From: Methylobacteriaceae bacterium
GTDB taxonomy: Bacteria > Pseudomonadota > Alphaproteobacteria > Rhizobiales > Beijerinckiaceae
DNA length: 9,076 nt
NCBI GenBank assembly: GCA_031272615.1
Contig: JAISTL010000145.1
Location: 1-9,076, forward strand
Direction: 5' to 3'
The notes under the pieces: generated by a model
Database searches by the model: none
What the model saw: only the letters and a program-made list of their open reading frames with translations
Told to the model about the DNA's origin: nothing
Made by a program: the position numbers and the translations under genes
Part shown: positions 1-5,976 of the stretch, one piece after another
How positions within the stretch are numbered: position 1 is the first letter of the stretch
How the letters are laid out: each line of letters begins with the position of its first letter

Positions 1-52
1 GGCGGTTGCCGGTTCGGCGGCGGTGGAATCGGAAACGGCGCTGCCGGAGTGA
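1..52 (+). CDS. C-terminal tail of an upstream gene (partial)
   Basis: An open frame enters from the left edge and ends at TGA 50-52, encoding a tail that reads AVAGSAAVESETALPE. Its stop lies 5 bases before the ATG of the next gene, and the GGAG ribosome binding site of that gene overlaps its last codons. This is the spacing of co-transcribed, translationally coupled genes. Only 16 codons are visible, so no family can be named, and the low-complexity Ala/Glu/Ser composition is typical of a protein terminus. The call rests on frame, spacing and overlap with the ribosome binding site, not on homology. Confidence 0.4.
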   Translation, partial: AVAGSAAVESETALPE

Positions 53-57
53 CGCCG

Positions 58-1644
58 ATGGACTCGCGCCTCTCCCCGACACGACGCGAAACCTTGTTGT
101 TCAAGGCGGTTGTTGTTGCGCTGGTGCTGTCCGGCTGCTTCGCCGTTGCTTGGAAACCGGCGGTGATCATTGGCGATTATTACTTAATTTATATGCCTCT
201 TTATGACGGAAGCTGGATACGGCCGATCACCTATCCGCATCTCGGGCGGTTCATGCCGCTGGAATATCAGGATTTCAATCTGGTGCTGCCGTTTTCCGAC
301 CCACTGACGGCGGTGGCGGTTCTCGAGGCAATCAAGTTCGCCTTGGCGGCGTGGCTCACCTGGAAAGCCTTCCGGGTGTTCATGGACGAGGTTCCGGCCT
401 GTGTGGCGGTGCTGGTGACGCTGACGGCGTCGGACTATGCCGTCGCGGTGTTTTCCAACCCCAGTTATCCCGAACCGACCATCATCGTTTATCTCGCCTT
501 CTTTCTGTGGCAATATGCCGACGGTGCGGTGCGCGGCAACCGGCGCGGCTTCATTCTCGCCTTTGCGACGGCGGTGATCGGGTCTTATCTGAAGGAGCCG
601 GTGTTCGGGATTTTTGCGGTGTTTGCGCTGACCAACCTGTTGCAGTTGTTCCGGCAGCTTTCGGCAACGGAAAAACGGTTTGCCGCCGGGCTCATCGCCA
701 ATGCCTTCGTGTATCTCACGGTCTATTACTTCATGGCTTACCGCCATCAGGAGATTCCCTATGTCCAGGAACGCCGGTTCGCCTCGCTGCAGATGATGTT
801 CCTGCTGTTCTGCGATCGCGCCTTCTGGCTGCCGGTGATCCTGCCGGTTTTGCGGGTCTTTTTCTGCCTCAGGGAACGGCGGCTGATCGTTTTGCGCTCC
901 GATGCCGTCGCCGCGGCGGGCCTTGCCTATGGAACGGGTTTCGTCATCCTCCAGCTGGAGCCCGCCTATTATTATGCGCCGGCCCAGTATCTGCTGCTGG
1001 CGGCGGCGGTCTGTCACGCCCGCTGGTATTGGCTCAATGTCATGGGGGCGCCTGCCGTCACCGCGCCGCTGCGGAGAGCCGCCCTGTTGGGGCTCGCCAT
1101 TGCGGCGTGCGTCGCCGTCACCGGGTTCTACCGTGATTTCAAACACCTGAAGACGGAGTCCACCAAGGCGCTGGCGCTGTTGGATGTGGTTGTCGCTGAA
1201 GGATACACGCCGCTGATCTGGTATCCGCCCTACGAACCCGGCAAAAACCGCATGATGTGGGAATACGGCCGCCTGTTCATCGAGATCCTGCCGGTGTACT
1301 ACAACCTGTTCACCCACCGGCCCAACGATATGGCGCGGTTTCACCGGGTGTTTTTCGACGAGGTGCTCAAGGGCGAGCCCGATGTGGCGCCGCCTGTCGC
1401 CGTGACGGCGGATTTCAATGAGTTTCTCGACACCAGGTCCGTGCTGCTGCCGATGCTGGATTTCCGCGAGGTTTATGACAACAAGCCCTGGACGGCGGAG
1501 CCCGGCCGGTTTGTCGAGGTGCCCGGGGATTTCACGTTTATCTTCAAGAAGGAAGACATCCCCGCCCTGGCGCCCGTTGTCACCGAACGTTACCGGCGGT
1601 TGGGCCTGGAACCGCCGCCGGAATTCGCCGGCAGCGGCGGGTGA
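58..1644 (+). CDS. Polytopic inner-membrane protein of unknown function, GT-C-like layout
   Basis: I do not recognise a named family. The ATG at 58 gives 528 residues and has GGAG at 46-49 with 8-nt spacing. A GTG at 49 (GTGA overlap with the upstream stop) would add three residues. Hydrophobic stretches suggest about 9-10 membrane helices: roughly residues 14-33, 82-103, 112-132, 140-154, 164-199 (probably two), 208-228, 244-269, 282-319 (two) and 339-357. A soluble tail of about 170 residues follows. The loop after helix 1 is rich in Tyr, Asp and aromatic residues and contains GDYYLIYMPLYDGSW and LGRFMPLEYQDFN. A first helix, then a long acidic extracytoplasmic loop, then many helices, is the layout of GT-C glycosyltransferases and related O-antigen or lipid-modifying proteins. 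That link is inference from layout only. It is probably in an operon with the gene ending at 52, and it converges on the DUF2093 gene. Confidence 0.85.
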   Translation: MDSRLSPTRRETLLFKAVVVALVLSGCFAVAWKPAVIIGDYYLIYMPLYDGSWIRPITYPHLGRFMPLEYQDFNLVLPFSDPLTAVAVLEAIKFALAAWLTWKAFRVFMDEVPACVAVLVTLTASDYAVAVFSNPSYPEPTIIVYLAFFLWQYADGAVRGNRRGFILAFATAVIGSYLKEPVFGIFAVFALTNLLQLFRQLSATEKRFAAGLIANAFVYLTVYYFMAYRHQEIPYVQERRFASLQMMFLLFCDRAFWLPVILPVLRVFFCLRERRLIVLRSDAVAAAGLAYGTGFVILQLEPAYYYAPAQYLLLAAAVCHARWYWLNVMGAPAVTAPLRRAALLGLAIAACVAVTGFYRDFKHLKTESTKALALLDVVVAEGYTPLIWYPPYEPGKNRMMWEYGRLFIEILPVYYNLFTHRPNDMARFHRVFFDEVLKGEPDVAPPVAVTADFNEFLDTRSVLLPMLDFREVYDNKPWTAEPGRFVEVPGDFTFIFKKEDIPALAPVVTERYRRLGLEPPPEFAGSGG

Positions 1645-1719
1645 GAGGGGGTCAGACGGGTTGCCGCGGGTCAAACGCGGGTGAAGCGGGAACACAACCG
1701 CCGGGAGCGTTTTGTGCCC

Positions 1720-1947
1720 TCAGGCGCCCTTCATTTCATACCCCAGGGCGATGAGCACTTCCCGGGGCGAGGCATAGGCTTCCTGCCTGTCAACACTCCA
1801 ATAGCGGACATCGTTCACCGGGATGCGTTCACCGGAAACGGCGCACTTCACATAAAGACCGGGGCGGACGATTCTCATCTCGCCGTCATGAAATTCAACA
1901 ACCGCTTCACTGTCGTCATACGGTTTGCCGCGATACATAAACACCAT
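1720..1947 (-). CDS. DUF2093 family protein
   Basis: A 75-residue protein whose core matches what I know of DUF2093: a short charged N-terminus, a DGE-type turn, V-x-PG-x-YV-x-CAVSG near residues 27-39, then I-P-V-x-D-V-RYWSV-x-RQEAY at 42-58. The CAV[TS]G and YWS-x-x-RQEAY blocks are the family hallmarks. Typical members are about 70 residues, so it is full length. Function is unknown, and the family is known mainly from Alphaproteobacteria, which supports the taxonomic guess. The start at 1947 (MVFMYRG) has a modest GGAA about 9 nt upstream. The ATG three codons further in (1938) is an alternative. It is transcribed in the same direction as tadA, 111 bp downstream of it. In that gap a short palindrome (TGTTC-T-GAACA, 2006-2016) could be an operator or chance. 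The single conserved Cys gives no obvious metal site. Confidence 0.85.
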   Translation of the reverse strand: MVFMYRGKPYDDSEAVVEFHDGEMRIVRPGLYVKCAVSGERIPVNDVRYWSVDRQEAYASPREVLIALGYEMKGA

Positions 1948-2005
1948 GGTGTGGTTCCGGGGGGCTCCAAATGATTGCAGAAACCTCCCATTAGCACGGG
2001 CGGCG

Positions 2006-2016
2006 TGTTCTGAACA
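2006..2016. promoter_or_regulatory. Short palindrome TGTTC-T-GAACA upstream of the DUF2093 gene
   Basis: A perfect 5+1+5 dyad lies about 58 nt upstream of the DUF2093 start, in the 111-bp gap after tadA. The size suits a repressor half-site pair, but it does not match the alphaproteobacterial LexA pattern (GTTC-N7-GTTC). I see no clear -10/-35 around it, so it is only a candidate operator. Confidence 0.2.
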
Positions 2017-2058
2017 GCCATTTATGCGGTGCGCCGCACACTCGGGCGGCGTCTGCGG

Positions 2059-2517
2059 TTACCCGGCGCGTTCGCGGGCGTCGCGGAAGAAGGCGGTGAG
2101 CAGCGCGGCGCATTCCCGTTCATTGATGCCGCCGTAGACTTCGGGGGCATGCATGCAGGTCGGCTGGCGGAAAAAGCACGGTCCGTGCTCGACGGCGCCG
2201 CCCTTCGGGTCAAAGGCGCCGAAATACAGGCGGCGGATGCGGGCGAAGGAAATGGCGGCGGCGCACATGGCGCAGGGTTCCAGCGTCACGTAAAGGTCGC
2301 ACCCGGTCAGGCGTTCACTGTCCAAAACCCGGCAGGCGTCGCGGATGGCGAGAATCTCGGCGTGAGCGGTAGGGTCCCGCAAGCGGCGCGGGGCGTTGGC
2401 GGCGACGGCGATGAGCGCGCCGTTTCGGACGATTGCCGCGCCGACCGGCACCTCGCCGCCGGCCGCGGCCCGGCGCGCCGCCTGCACGGCGGCATCCATG
2501 GGAACGATATCGGACAT
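2059..2517 (-). CDS. tadA: tRNA-specific adenosine deaminase TadA
   Basis: TadA deaminates adenosine 34 to inosine in the anticodon of tRNA-Arg(ACG), widening its decoding. It is a cytoplasmic, zinc-dependent homodimer and essential in most bacteria. The 152-residue product is the usual family length and carries the cytidine/deoxycytidylate deaminase fold. Visible signatures are EVPVGA (22-27), the zinc/catalytic motif HAE (His52, Glu54) and PCAMC with zinc ligands Cys82 and Cys85. The C-terminal block DPKGGAVEHG and the YGGINERECAALLTAFF helix, typical of TadA, are also present. The ATG at 2517 has GAGGA very close upstream (short spacing); Met7 is an alternative start. A good promoter lies 29-57 bp upstream. 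It is divergent from the rluB-rsmD operon, an arrangement I recall as common in Alphaproteobacteria. No key residue is missing. Confidence 0.97.
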   Translation of the reverse strand: MSDIVPMDAAVQAARRAAAGGEVPVGAAIVRNGALIAVAANAPRRLRDPTAHAEILAIRDACRVLDSERLTGCDLYVTLEPCAMCAAAISFARIRRLYFGAFDPKGGAVEHGPCFFRQPTCMHAPEVYGGINERECAALLTAFFRDARERAG

Positions 2518-2545
2518 GGGTCCTCACACTGCTTTCTCGCTGATT

Positions 2546-2574
2546 ATCATAACGAAAATTCGCGCCGTTGTAAA
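2546..2574 (-). promoter_or_regulatory. Sigma-70-type promoter for tadA
   Basis: On the minus strand a -35 TTTACA (2569-2574, 5 of 6 to consensus) is followed after 17 bp by a -10 TATGAT (2546-2551, 5 of 6). Transcription would start about 20 nt before the tadA ATG at 2517. The spacing and both hexamers are good, and it is the clearest promoter in the window. Confidence 0.65.
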
Positions 2575-2600
2575 ATCGCCCCCCAATGGTTTGGGCTTCA

Positions 2601-2645
2601 CCGGCGGGAAACCGCCGGATTTCGGTTTTTCCGGGCTTTTTTTTT
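2601..2645 (+). terminator. GAAA-loop hairpin plus T9 run in the rluB leader (attenuator or terminator)
   Basis: A perfect 7-bp stem CCGGCGG-GAAA-CCGCCGG (2601-2618) is followed by a T-rich stretch that includes TTTTT and a run of nine T (2637-2645). It reads as an intrinsic terminator on the plus strand, although the T run starts 18 nt after the stem rather than directly against it. A second, weaker pairing (CCGG at 2615-2618 with CCGG at 2631-2634) could compete with the first. No plus-strand gene ends just upstream, because tadA runs the other way. It therefore sits in the leader of rluB, 46 bp before its start, and attenuation of rluB-rsmD is a reasonable inference. Confidence 0.4.
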
Positions 2646-2691
2646 GGAAAGACGGGCGGTTTTTCTTTCAAGAAGTACGGAAAGCCGTTAT

Positions 2692-4491
2692 ATGTCGGCG
2701 AATTTCCGGCGGCCCACCAGCCGCGCAGTGTCGGACGGCCGCATTTCCATGAAAAAACCTGATAAACCCCGCCCCTCTTCCTCCGGTTTTGCCCGGACCC
2801 GCAAACCGTTTGCCGGGCGCCCGCCCAAAGGCGCCGACGAGCCGCGCCGCCCGTTCCGGGAACGCCGTGCGGCCGGTGATGCTCCGGCGCGGGTCATCCG
2901 CCGTTATGACGTTGAGCGTGACGGGAGTGACGCAGGGTCTGACCGTTCCGCCGCCTTCAAACCGCGCCGTCCGTACCGGGAGCGTGAGCCCGGGGCAGAC
3001 GCGAGGTCTCCCGGTGCGGAGGGCCGCAGGCCGAACCGGCCGTTCCGCAGGCCCGATACCTTTCGGGGCCGGGCCGTCCGCCGTTCGGAGAGTGACCATG
3101 GAGAGCCTTGGGGCGGCGAACGGGTGGCCAAGGTCATGGCGCGGGCCGGGGTTGCCTCCCGGCGTGACGCCGAGGCGCTCATCGAAGAGGGTCGCGTCGC
3201 TGTCAACGGCGTTACGCTGGAGTCCCCGGCGGTCAACGTGACGGAAGCCGATACGGTGACATTGGACGGCGAGCCGCTGCCGCTCAAGGAACGCTCGCGC
3301 CTGTGGCTCTACCACAAGCCCGCCGGCGTGGTCACCACCGCGCGTGACCCGGAGGGGCGGCGCACGGTGTTCGATGCACTGCCCGCCGACATGCCGCGCG
3401 TCGTCACCATCGGCCGATTGGATATCAATACCGAGGGTCTGCTGCTGTTGACCAATGACGGCGGCCTCGCCCGGGTGATCGCCCATCCGTCCACCGGCTG
3501 GCTCAGGCGCTACCGGGTGCGGGCCTTCGGCGACATCGCCCAGGACGCTCTCGACGCGTTGAAGGACGGCATCACCGTCGACGATATGGATTACGGCCCG
3601 GTGGAGGCGCAACTCGACCGCCGTCAGGGCGACAATGTCTGGCTGACAATCGGCCTGCGCGAGGGCAAAAACCGTGAAATCAAGCGCATTCTCGAGCATC
3701 TCGGCCTCTCGGTCAACCGGCTGATTCGCGTGTCTTTCGGCCCGTTCCAGCTGGGTGATCTCGAGGAGGGCAAGGTGGAGGAGGTGCGCACCCGGGTGTT
3801 GAAAGACCAACTGGGCGAAAAGCTCGCAGCCGAGGCGGGGGTGGATTTTGTCTCGCCGGTGCGTGAACCGGTTGCGCCGTTCGCCGCCCGCCGCCGCGCG
3901 GAACCGGTGGAGGATGAAGAGCGGGGGCCGCGCCGGCCCCGTTCCGGTGAGCGGCCGTTCCGTCGCTCCGAACCGGACGATGCGGAGGAGCCCAAAGCCC
4001 GGCGTCTGCGGCCGGGAGAGCGGGCCCGTTCCATCTGGCGTGCCGATGACGTGCAGGCGCGGGTCCCGCGCGGCAAGGCGCCGCGGCGCGGCGCCGACGC
4101 CAAGGCGGCCCGGCGCGTGTCCGCCGCCAAAGAACGCGAAAGCGTCGGAGCCGTCGAGAGCCGCTCCGGCCGCGCGGTGGCCATCGAGCGCATCAAGCCC
4201 GAACCGAAACCCGCTCCGCCGCCGCGTCGCCCCCGGGCCGCGGGCGGCGAGAGTTTCCCCACCCGCCGGCGCGTTTCGCACACTGAGGAGAGGGCGGGCG
4301 GCGAGGTTGCCCGGTCGCGGCGTCCGACGGGCGAGGCGCGGGAAAGGGGCGGCCGACACCCCGGGCGTGAAGGATTTGACGCGTCGAACACCCGGGGTGA
4401 ACGGCCCACCGGCGGGAAACGCCCCGGCACGGGCGCGCAGAAACGGCCGTTCGGGCCTATGGGCCGGGGCAAACCGCCCCGCCGCCCGTAA
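2692..4491 (+). CDS. rluB: RluB/RsuA-family 23S rRNA pseudouridine synthase with long disordered flanks
   Basis: This enzyme isomerises uridine to pseudouridine in rRNA; RluB of E. coli modifies U2605 of 23S rRNA. From the ATG at 2692 (GGAAAG upstream, 7-nt spacing) the product is 599 residues. An alternative ATG at 2749 (MKKPDKP) has a weaker ribosome binding site. Residues 1-140 are Arg/Pro-rich and apparently disordered. An S4 RNA-binding domain lies at about 143-190. The catalytic domain is about 204-373, with the YHKPAG motif (207-212), the active-site motif GRLDINTEGLLLLTNDG with nucleophile Asp244, and REGKNREIKR (323-332). Residues 375-599 form a very basic low-complexity tail rich in Arg, Gly and Pro. 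E. coli RluB is about 290 residues, so more than half of this protein is flank; long Arg-rich flanks are known in alphaproteobacterial members. It precedes rsmD by 23 bp. RluB is preferred over RsuA or RluE by context and size class, not proven. Confidence 0.93.
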   Translation: MSANFRRPTSRAVSDGRISMKKPDKPRPSSSGFARTRKPFAGRPPKGADEPRRPFRERRAAGDAPARVIRRYDVERDGSDAGSDRSAAFKPRRPYREREPGADARSPGAEGRRPNRPFRRPDTFRGRAVRRSESDHGEPWGGERVAKVMARAGVASRRDAEALIEEGRVAVNGVTLESPAVNVTEADTVTLDGEPLPLKERSRLWLYHKPAGVVTTARDPEGRRTVFDALPADMPRVVTIGRLDINTEGLLLLTNDGGLARVIAHPSTGWLRRYRVRAFGDIAQDALDALKDGITVDDMDYGPVEAQLDRRQGDNVWLTIGLREGKNREIKRILEHLGLSVNRLIRVSFGPFQLGDLEEGKVEEVRTRVLKDQLGEKLAAEAGVDFVSPVREPVAPFAARRRAEPVEDEERGPRRPRSGERPFRRSEPDDAEEPKARRLRPGERARSIWRADDVQARVPRGKAPRRGADAKAARRVSAAKERESVGAVESRSGRAVAIERIKPEPKPAPPPRRPRAAGGESFPTRRRVSHTEERAGGEVARSRRPTGEARERGGRHPGREGFDASNTRGERPTGGKRPGTGAQKRPFGPMGRGKPPRRP

Positions 4492-4514
4492 GCAAAAGTG
4501 AAAGGCGCGGAACC

Positions 4515-5075
4515 ATGCGGATTGTCGGCGGCAGGCTGCGGGGCAGGGCGCTTTCATCGCCGCATTCCAACACCGTGCGTCCGACGGCCGATCGCCTGCG
4601 CGAGGCTCTGTTCAACATTCTCGAGCATCGCTATGACAACCCGGTGGCGGGCGCGCGGGTGCTCGACCTCTTCGCCGGGACCGGCGCGCTCGGCCTGGAA
4701 GCGCTTTCCCGCGGAGCGGAATTTGTCGCTTTTGTCGATACCGGCGCCGAGGCCCGCGGCCTCATCCGCGAAAACATCGAGGAACTGGGGTTTGGCGGCG
4801 CGGCCCGGGTGTTCCGCCGCGACGCGACAAAAATGGGTGAGGCGCACCCCAACGCCCCGTTCACGCTGGTATTCAGTGATCCGCCCTACGGCTTCGACCT
4901 GACGCCGAAGGCGCTGATCTCCTGCCGCGACGGCGGCTGGCTTGCACCGGACGCGCTGCTGGTATTGGAGGAACGCGCGGGCGATACGCCGCTGCTACCC
5001 GCCGCCGGTTTCACGTTGCTCGAACAGCGCGAGTATGGCGATACCCGCCTGGTGTTTGCCCGGGCCGGCGGGTAG
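4515..5075 (+). CDS. rsmD: 16S rRNA (guanine(966)-N2)-methyltransferase RsmD
   Basis: RsmD transfers a methyl group from S-adenosylmethionine to N2 of G966 in 16S rRNA, acting on the assembling 30S subunit in the cytoplasm. The 186-residue product matches family length. The N-terminus MRIVGGRLRGR...VRPTADRLREALFNIL is diagnostic. The SAM-binding motif I, DLFAGTGALGLEALSRGA, starts at residue 51, and the catalytic (N/D)PPY motif is SDPPYG at 121-126. The C-terminal block (GGWLAPDALLVLEE, then REYGDTRLVF) is complete. The ATG at 4515 has AAAGG nine bases upstream and lies 23 bp after the rluB stop with no promoter or terminator between them, so the two rRNA-modifying enzymes are very likely co-transcribed. 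The gene ends at TAG 5073-5075, 40 bp before a large inverted-repeat element. Confidence 0.97.
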   Translation: MRIVGGRLRGRALSSPHSNTVRPTADRLREALFNILEHRYDNPVAGARVLDLFAGTGALGLEALSRGAEFVAFVDTGAEARGLIRENIEELGFGGAARVFRRDATKMGEAHPNAPFTLVFSDPPYGFDLTPKALISCRDGGWLAPDALLVLEERAGDTPLLPAAGFTLLEQREYGDTRLVFARAGG

Positions 5076-5115
5076 GCCTGCGGCGTGGGTCCGCGGGCCC
5101 GGCGGGGAAACAGAT

Positions 5116-5230
5116 ACGGGTTTTGAAGGGTTCCGGCTTCGGGCGCTACGCAACGCCTGCCCGAAGCGCGGCCGCGACAGGATGGGAACGACATATCGGC
5201 CGGCAAGTGCCGGAACCCTTCAAAACCCGT
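5116..5230. repeat. 115-nt element with 22-nt perfect inverted ends and nested stems
   Basis: Positions 5116-5137 and 5209-5230 are perfect reverse complements over 22 nt (left arm begins ACGGGTTTTGAAGG, right arm ends CTTCAAAACCCGT). The 71 nt between them hold further stems: TTCGGGC (5138-5144) with GCCCGAA (5159-5165), CGGCCG (5169-5174) with CGGCCG (5197-5202), and CCGGC (5200-5204) with GCCGG (5209-5213) as an alternative pairing. No U run follows on either strand, so it is not a classical intrinsic terminator, although it lies right after rsmD. I see no target-site duplication at the ends. A dispersed palindromic element (REP/MITE-like) or a structured RNA processed at the end of the rluB-rsmD mRNA are both possible. 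It carries no convincing ORF. Confidence 0.7.
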
Positions 5231-5318
5231 TCTAAACCGCGAAAACCCGGCGTCGGTCATAAACAGGATACGCCCGTCGACATATGTCGCTCTGCAAGCC
5301 GGGCGATTCGCGGACACA

Positions 5319-5369
5319 CCCCGTGCCGGGGGAGCATGGACCGTGCTCCCGCCGGTGCGGTTCACGGGG
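5319..5369 (-). terminator. Large stem-loop overlapping the stop codon of the small membrane protein gene
   Basis: Nested complementary arms are visible: CCCCGTG (5319-5325) with CACGGGG (5363-5369), CCGG (5326-5329) with CCGG (5352-5355), and GGGAGCA (5330-5336) with TGCTCCC (5344-5350). Together they form a long imperfect hairpin. The TGA of the minus-strand gene (5362-5364) is in the outer arm. No U run follows on the minus strand, so intrinsic termination is uncertain. It could act as a 3'-end stabiliser. Confidence 0.35.
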
Positions 5370-5607
5370 TTGCCTGCTGTGGTTGTTTTGCCCGGGGCGC
5401 CAGCGAGGCGAGAGTCACCACCGGAACCATGACAACGGAATGCCGGGGGTTTCGCTGTGGACGCGCTTTGGTCAGCACCCTCAGAAACAGGGCCGCCCCG
5501 GCGACGGCGCCGGCGAGAACCGAGGCGCGGATGATGCCGCTCTGCCAGGGAAAAGCAGTGAGGGCGAGAGGCCCCATGACGGCGGTGAACATCAGACGGT
5601 GGACCAT
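5362..5607 (-). CDS. Small membrane protein of unknown function (81 aa)
   Basis: Not recognised. The start at 5607 was chosen because a strong Shine-Dalgarno GGGAGGA lies about 5 nt upstream. A longer frame reaches 5721, but those extra codons cross the regulatory palindrome and have no ribosome binding site. The product begins MVHRLMFTAVMGPLALTAFP and has two hydrophobic stretches, about residues 5-20 and 24-43 (an Ala/Gly-rich segment GIIRASVLAGAVAGAALFL). A basic segment KARPQRNPRH, another short hydrophobic stretch VVMVPVVTLASLA and a polar end with a Gln pair follow. This suggests a small inner-membrane protein with its basic part in the cytoplasm. Its upstream region contains a candidate promoter, direct repeats and a palindrome. 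A plus-strand frame across the same DNA is less protein-like and has no ribosome binding site. Confidence 0.55.
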   Translation of the reverse strand: MVHRLMFTAVMGPLALTAFPWQSGIIRASVLAGAVAGAALFLRVLTKARPQRNPRHSVVMVPVVTLASLAPRAKQPQQATP

Positions 5608-5695
5608 CGTTTCCTCCCGAGCGCGGATGAACCCCTGAAAACCGGGGTTTGCAGCCGCACGAACGTCGGCGCCGATTGGCGCCTTCAACATGTTT

Positions 5696-5722
5696 TGTAC
5701 ACAGATATAATTTCTGTCCACA
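5696..5722. promoter_or_regulatory. 27-bp interrupted palindrome (candidate operator)
   Basis: The half-sites TGTACACAGA (5696-5705) and TCTGTCCACA (5713-5722) are complementary at 8 of 10 positions around a 7-bp AT centre, TATAATT. The general form is TGT-N2-ACAGA-N7-TCTGT-N2-ACA. The symmetry, length and AT spacer are typical of a homodimeric regulator's operator. The centre also reads TATAAT on the plus strand, but I see no good -35 for it. It sits between the candidate minus-strand promoter and the 81-aa gene. Confidence 0.45.
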
Positions 5723-5727
5723 TGCGA

Positions 5728-5756
5728 TTTCTATATCAGTCAGATTTCAATGTCAA
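5728..5756 (-). promoter_or_regulatory. Candidate promoter for the 81-aa membrane protein gene
   Basis: On the minus strand a perfect -35 TTGACA (5751-5756) is followed by TAGAAA at 17 bp (5728-5733) or by TATAGA at 15 bp (5730-5735). Each -10 candidate matches 4 of 6 consensus bases. The region is AT-rich and lies about 120 bp upstream of the ATG at 5607, giving a leader of roughly 110 nt that spans the palindrome. Confidence 0.4.
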
Positions 5757-5957
5757 CATGTTTTTTATGCCCTGGGTAAAATTTAATATACGGCGCGAAA
5801 GCGGCTCTCCGCCTGGGTTTGGCGCCACGGTGGCGGGGAGATGGTCGTCACGCGGCAAAAATCACGGGGATAGGCGTTGAACAGCACGGCGCCGCTCACC
5901 GGGGGGAATCCGCTCAAAGTGATTCGTGATGTCGTCGACAGACGGTTGTACCGCCGG

Positions 5958-5976
5958 CGCCGGGAGGGGCCCGGCG
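5958..5976 (-). terminator. GC hairpin just after the Sel1-repeat gene
   Basis: A perfect 7-bp stem CGCCGGG (5958-5964) and CCCGGCG (5970-5976) with a 5-nt loop begins 3 bp past the TAA of the minus-strand gene. No U run follows, so it may be a weak terminator or an mRNA 3' stabiliser. Confidence 0.35.

Larger units (their letters stand above)
5685..5764. repeat. Two identical 12-bp direct repeats TCAACATGTTTT
   Basis: Identical copies lie at 5685-5696 and 5753-5764, 68 bp apart. Each contains the 8-bp palindrome AACATGTT, the form expected of a dimeric regulator's site. On the minus strand the distal copy overlaps the candidate -35 TTGACA, and the proximal copy lies downstream of the candidate start point, so binding at both could repress the small membrane protein gene. 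68 bp is about 6.5 helical turns. Confidence 0.5.

Noticed and set aside
1664..1680. Short hairpin CCGCG...CGCGG between the converging membrane protein and DUF2093 genes
   Set aside because: Only 5 bp of stem and no T run on either strand; too weak to call a terminator.
184..1695. 503-codon open frame on the minus strand
   Set aside because: It lies fully antisense to the membrane protein gene; its His/Arg/Gln-rich composition is that of a shadow in GC-rich DNA, and no ribosome binding site or known motif is visible.
2029..2691. Upstream extension of the rluB frame across tadA
   Set aside because: The frame stays open by chance through the antisense of tadA; the ribosome binding site and basic flank composition support a start at 2692 (or 2749).
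2668..4557. 629-codon minus-strand frame opposite rluB
   Set aside because: It is a shadow of the Arg/Pro-rich coding strand; the plus strand carries an unmistakable S4 and pseudouridine synthase core.
4886..5365. 159-codon minus-strand frame after rsmD
   Set aside because: It crosses the antisense of rsmD and the whole 115-nt inverted repeat; the translation has no protein-like pattern.
5706..5711. TATAAT on the plus strand as a plus-direction promoter
   Set aside because: It is the centre of the palindrome, has no acceptable -35 at 16-18 bp, and no plus-strand gene follows.
5284..5880. 198-codon plus-strand frame
   Set aside because: It overlaps the minus-strand membrane protein gene, which has a consensus ribosome binding site; the plus translation is Gly/Arg/His-rich, with no start signal, and runs across the regulatory palindrome.
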